From Actinomycetota bacterium (GTDB lineage: Bacteria > Actinomycetota > Actinomycetes > Nanopelagicales > Nanopelagicaceae): DNA of 23,484 bases. Both the position numbers and the translations under genes were made by a program. Where the stretch lies: NCBI GenBank assembly GCA_009698295.1, contig WLQO01000004.1:1-23484 (forward strand), in the 5' to 3' direction. This document shows positions 23,356 to 23,484 of the stretch, piece by piece (position 1 is the stretch's first letter; the number at the start of each line of letters is the position of its first letter). The notes beneath the pieces are model-generated. The model was given only the letters and a program-made list of their open reading frames with translations, was not told the DNA's origin and did not search any database.

Positions 23356-23484
23356 AATCGCGCGCAGAAGAGATTTCCACCGCCTTAAAAGGCGTTGAGC
23401 AGCGAATCTCAGCAGCAGCAATTAGTGCCGGCAGATCGCGAAGTGAGATCACCCTGATCTCAGTAACAAAAACATATCCAGCAA
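23352..23484 (+). CDS. YggS/PROSC-family PLP-binding protein, 3' end outside the window
   Basis: Only the first 44 residues are visible before the window ends. They read as the start of the YggS (PLPBP) family: a helix rich in E, Q and R (EEISTALKGVEQRISAAAISAGR), then ITLISVTKTYPA, in which K40 corresponds to the lysine that holds pyridoxal 5'-phosphate. These proteins buffer PLP and amino-acid balance and have no known enzyme activity. The gene commonly follows ftsZ-pgeF and precedes sepF in Actinobacteria. The ATG overlaps the pgeF stop. Confidence 0.88.
   Translation, partial: MKSRAEEISTALKGVEQRISAAAISAGRSRSEITLISVTKTYPA

Noticed and set aside
1..23484. CRISPR arrays, insertion sequences, tRNA or rRNA genes, toxin-antitoxin or phage-defence systems
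   Set aside because: I read both strands for direct-repeat arrays, terminal inverted repeats, cloverleaf-like sequence and typical proteins of these systems and saw none. All long reading frames belong to recognised housekeeping or SOS families.

Overview
The window is a stretch of an actinobacterial chromosome with moderate-to-low G+C for that phylum. The evidence is gene content and order: mraZ-rsmH-ftsL-ftsI-murE-murF-mraY-murD-ftsW-murG-murC-ftsQ-ftsZ-pgeF-yggS with no ftsA or ddl between ftsQ and ftsZ, a DUF3040 membrane protein just upstream of mraZ, a DUF6504-dnaE2-dinB cassette, and an actinobacterial-type LexA box. The A+T-leaning codons and tight spacing would fit a streamlined aquatic lineage such as the acI/Nanopelagicales group. 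That lineage assignment is inference, not shown by any marker in the window.

Region 1 (1-2338) is accessory membrane biology: the 3' part of an MFS transporter (+), then a TauE/SafE-type permease and a DoxX-family protein, both on the minus strand. The MFS and TauE genes converge and overlap at a shared TTAA. A strong hairpin separates doxX from tauE.

Region 2 (2339-2516) is a compact divergent control region. On the minus strand a TTGAAA-16-TACAAT promoter for doxX is overlaid by a perfect 11-bp inverted repeat, a likely repressor operator. On the plus strand a TTGCCA-17-TACTTT promoter is followed at once by a perfect SOS box (TTCGAAC-N4-GTTCGAA).

Region 3 (2517-7282) is a DNA-damage cassette driven by that promoter: a DUF6504 protein, a DnaE2-type C-family polymerase with an intact polymerase site but an eroded PHP site, and a catalytically intact Y-family polymerase (DinB) translationally coupled to dnaE2. 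No imuA or inactive imuB is present in the window.

Region 4 (7326-7735) is a DUF3040 membrane protein followed by a good intrinsic terminator, which isolates it from the cell-wall cluster.

Region 5 (7736-23484) is the dcw division and cell-wall operon. Its leader carries a promoter embedded in 10-bp-phased GG/GTGG repeats that look like an extended MraZ operator. Between mraZ and rsmH is a 179-bp gap holding a strongly structured RNA, probably related to the described actinobacterial mraW leader motif. The genes then run from rsmH through ftsQ with overlaps or gaps of at most 12 bp, which indicates translational coupling. They supply lipid I/II synthesis (MurE, MurF, MurD, MurC, MraY, MurG), septal transglycosylase and transpeptidase (FtsW, FtsI) and divisome scaffolding (FtsL, FtsQ). 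A second gap (21388-21525) precedes ftsZ, which has a near-ideal Shine-Dalgarno sequence and probably its own promoter. pgeF and the start of yggS follow.

Most of the content is canonical. The parts most worth following up are regulatory: the doxX operator, the SOS promoter, the phased MraZ array and the rsmH leader RNA. I found no convincing new protein system.
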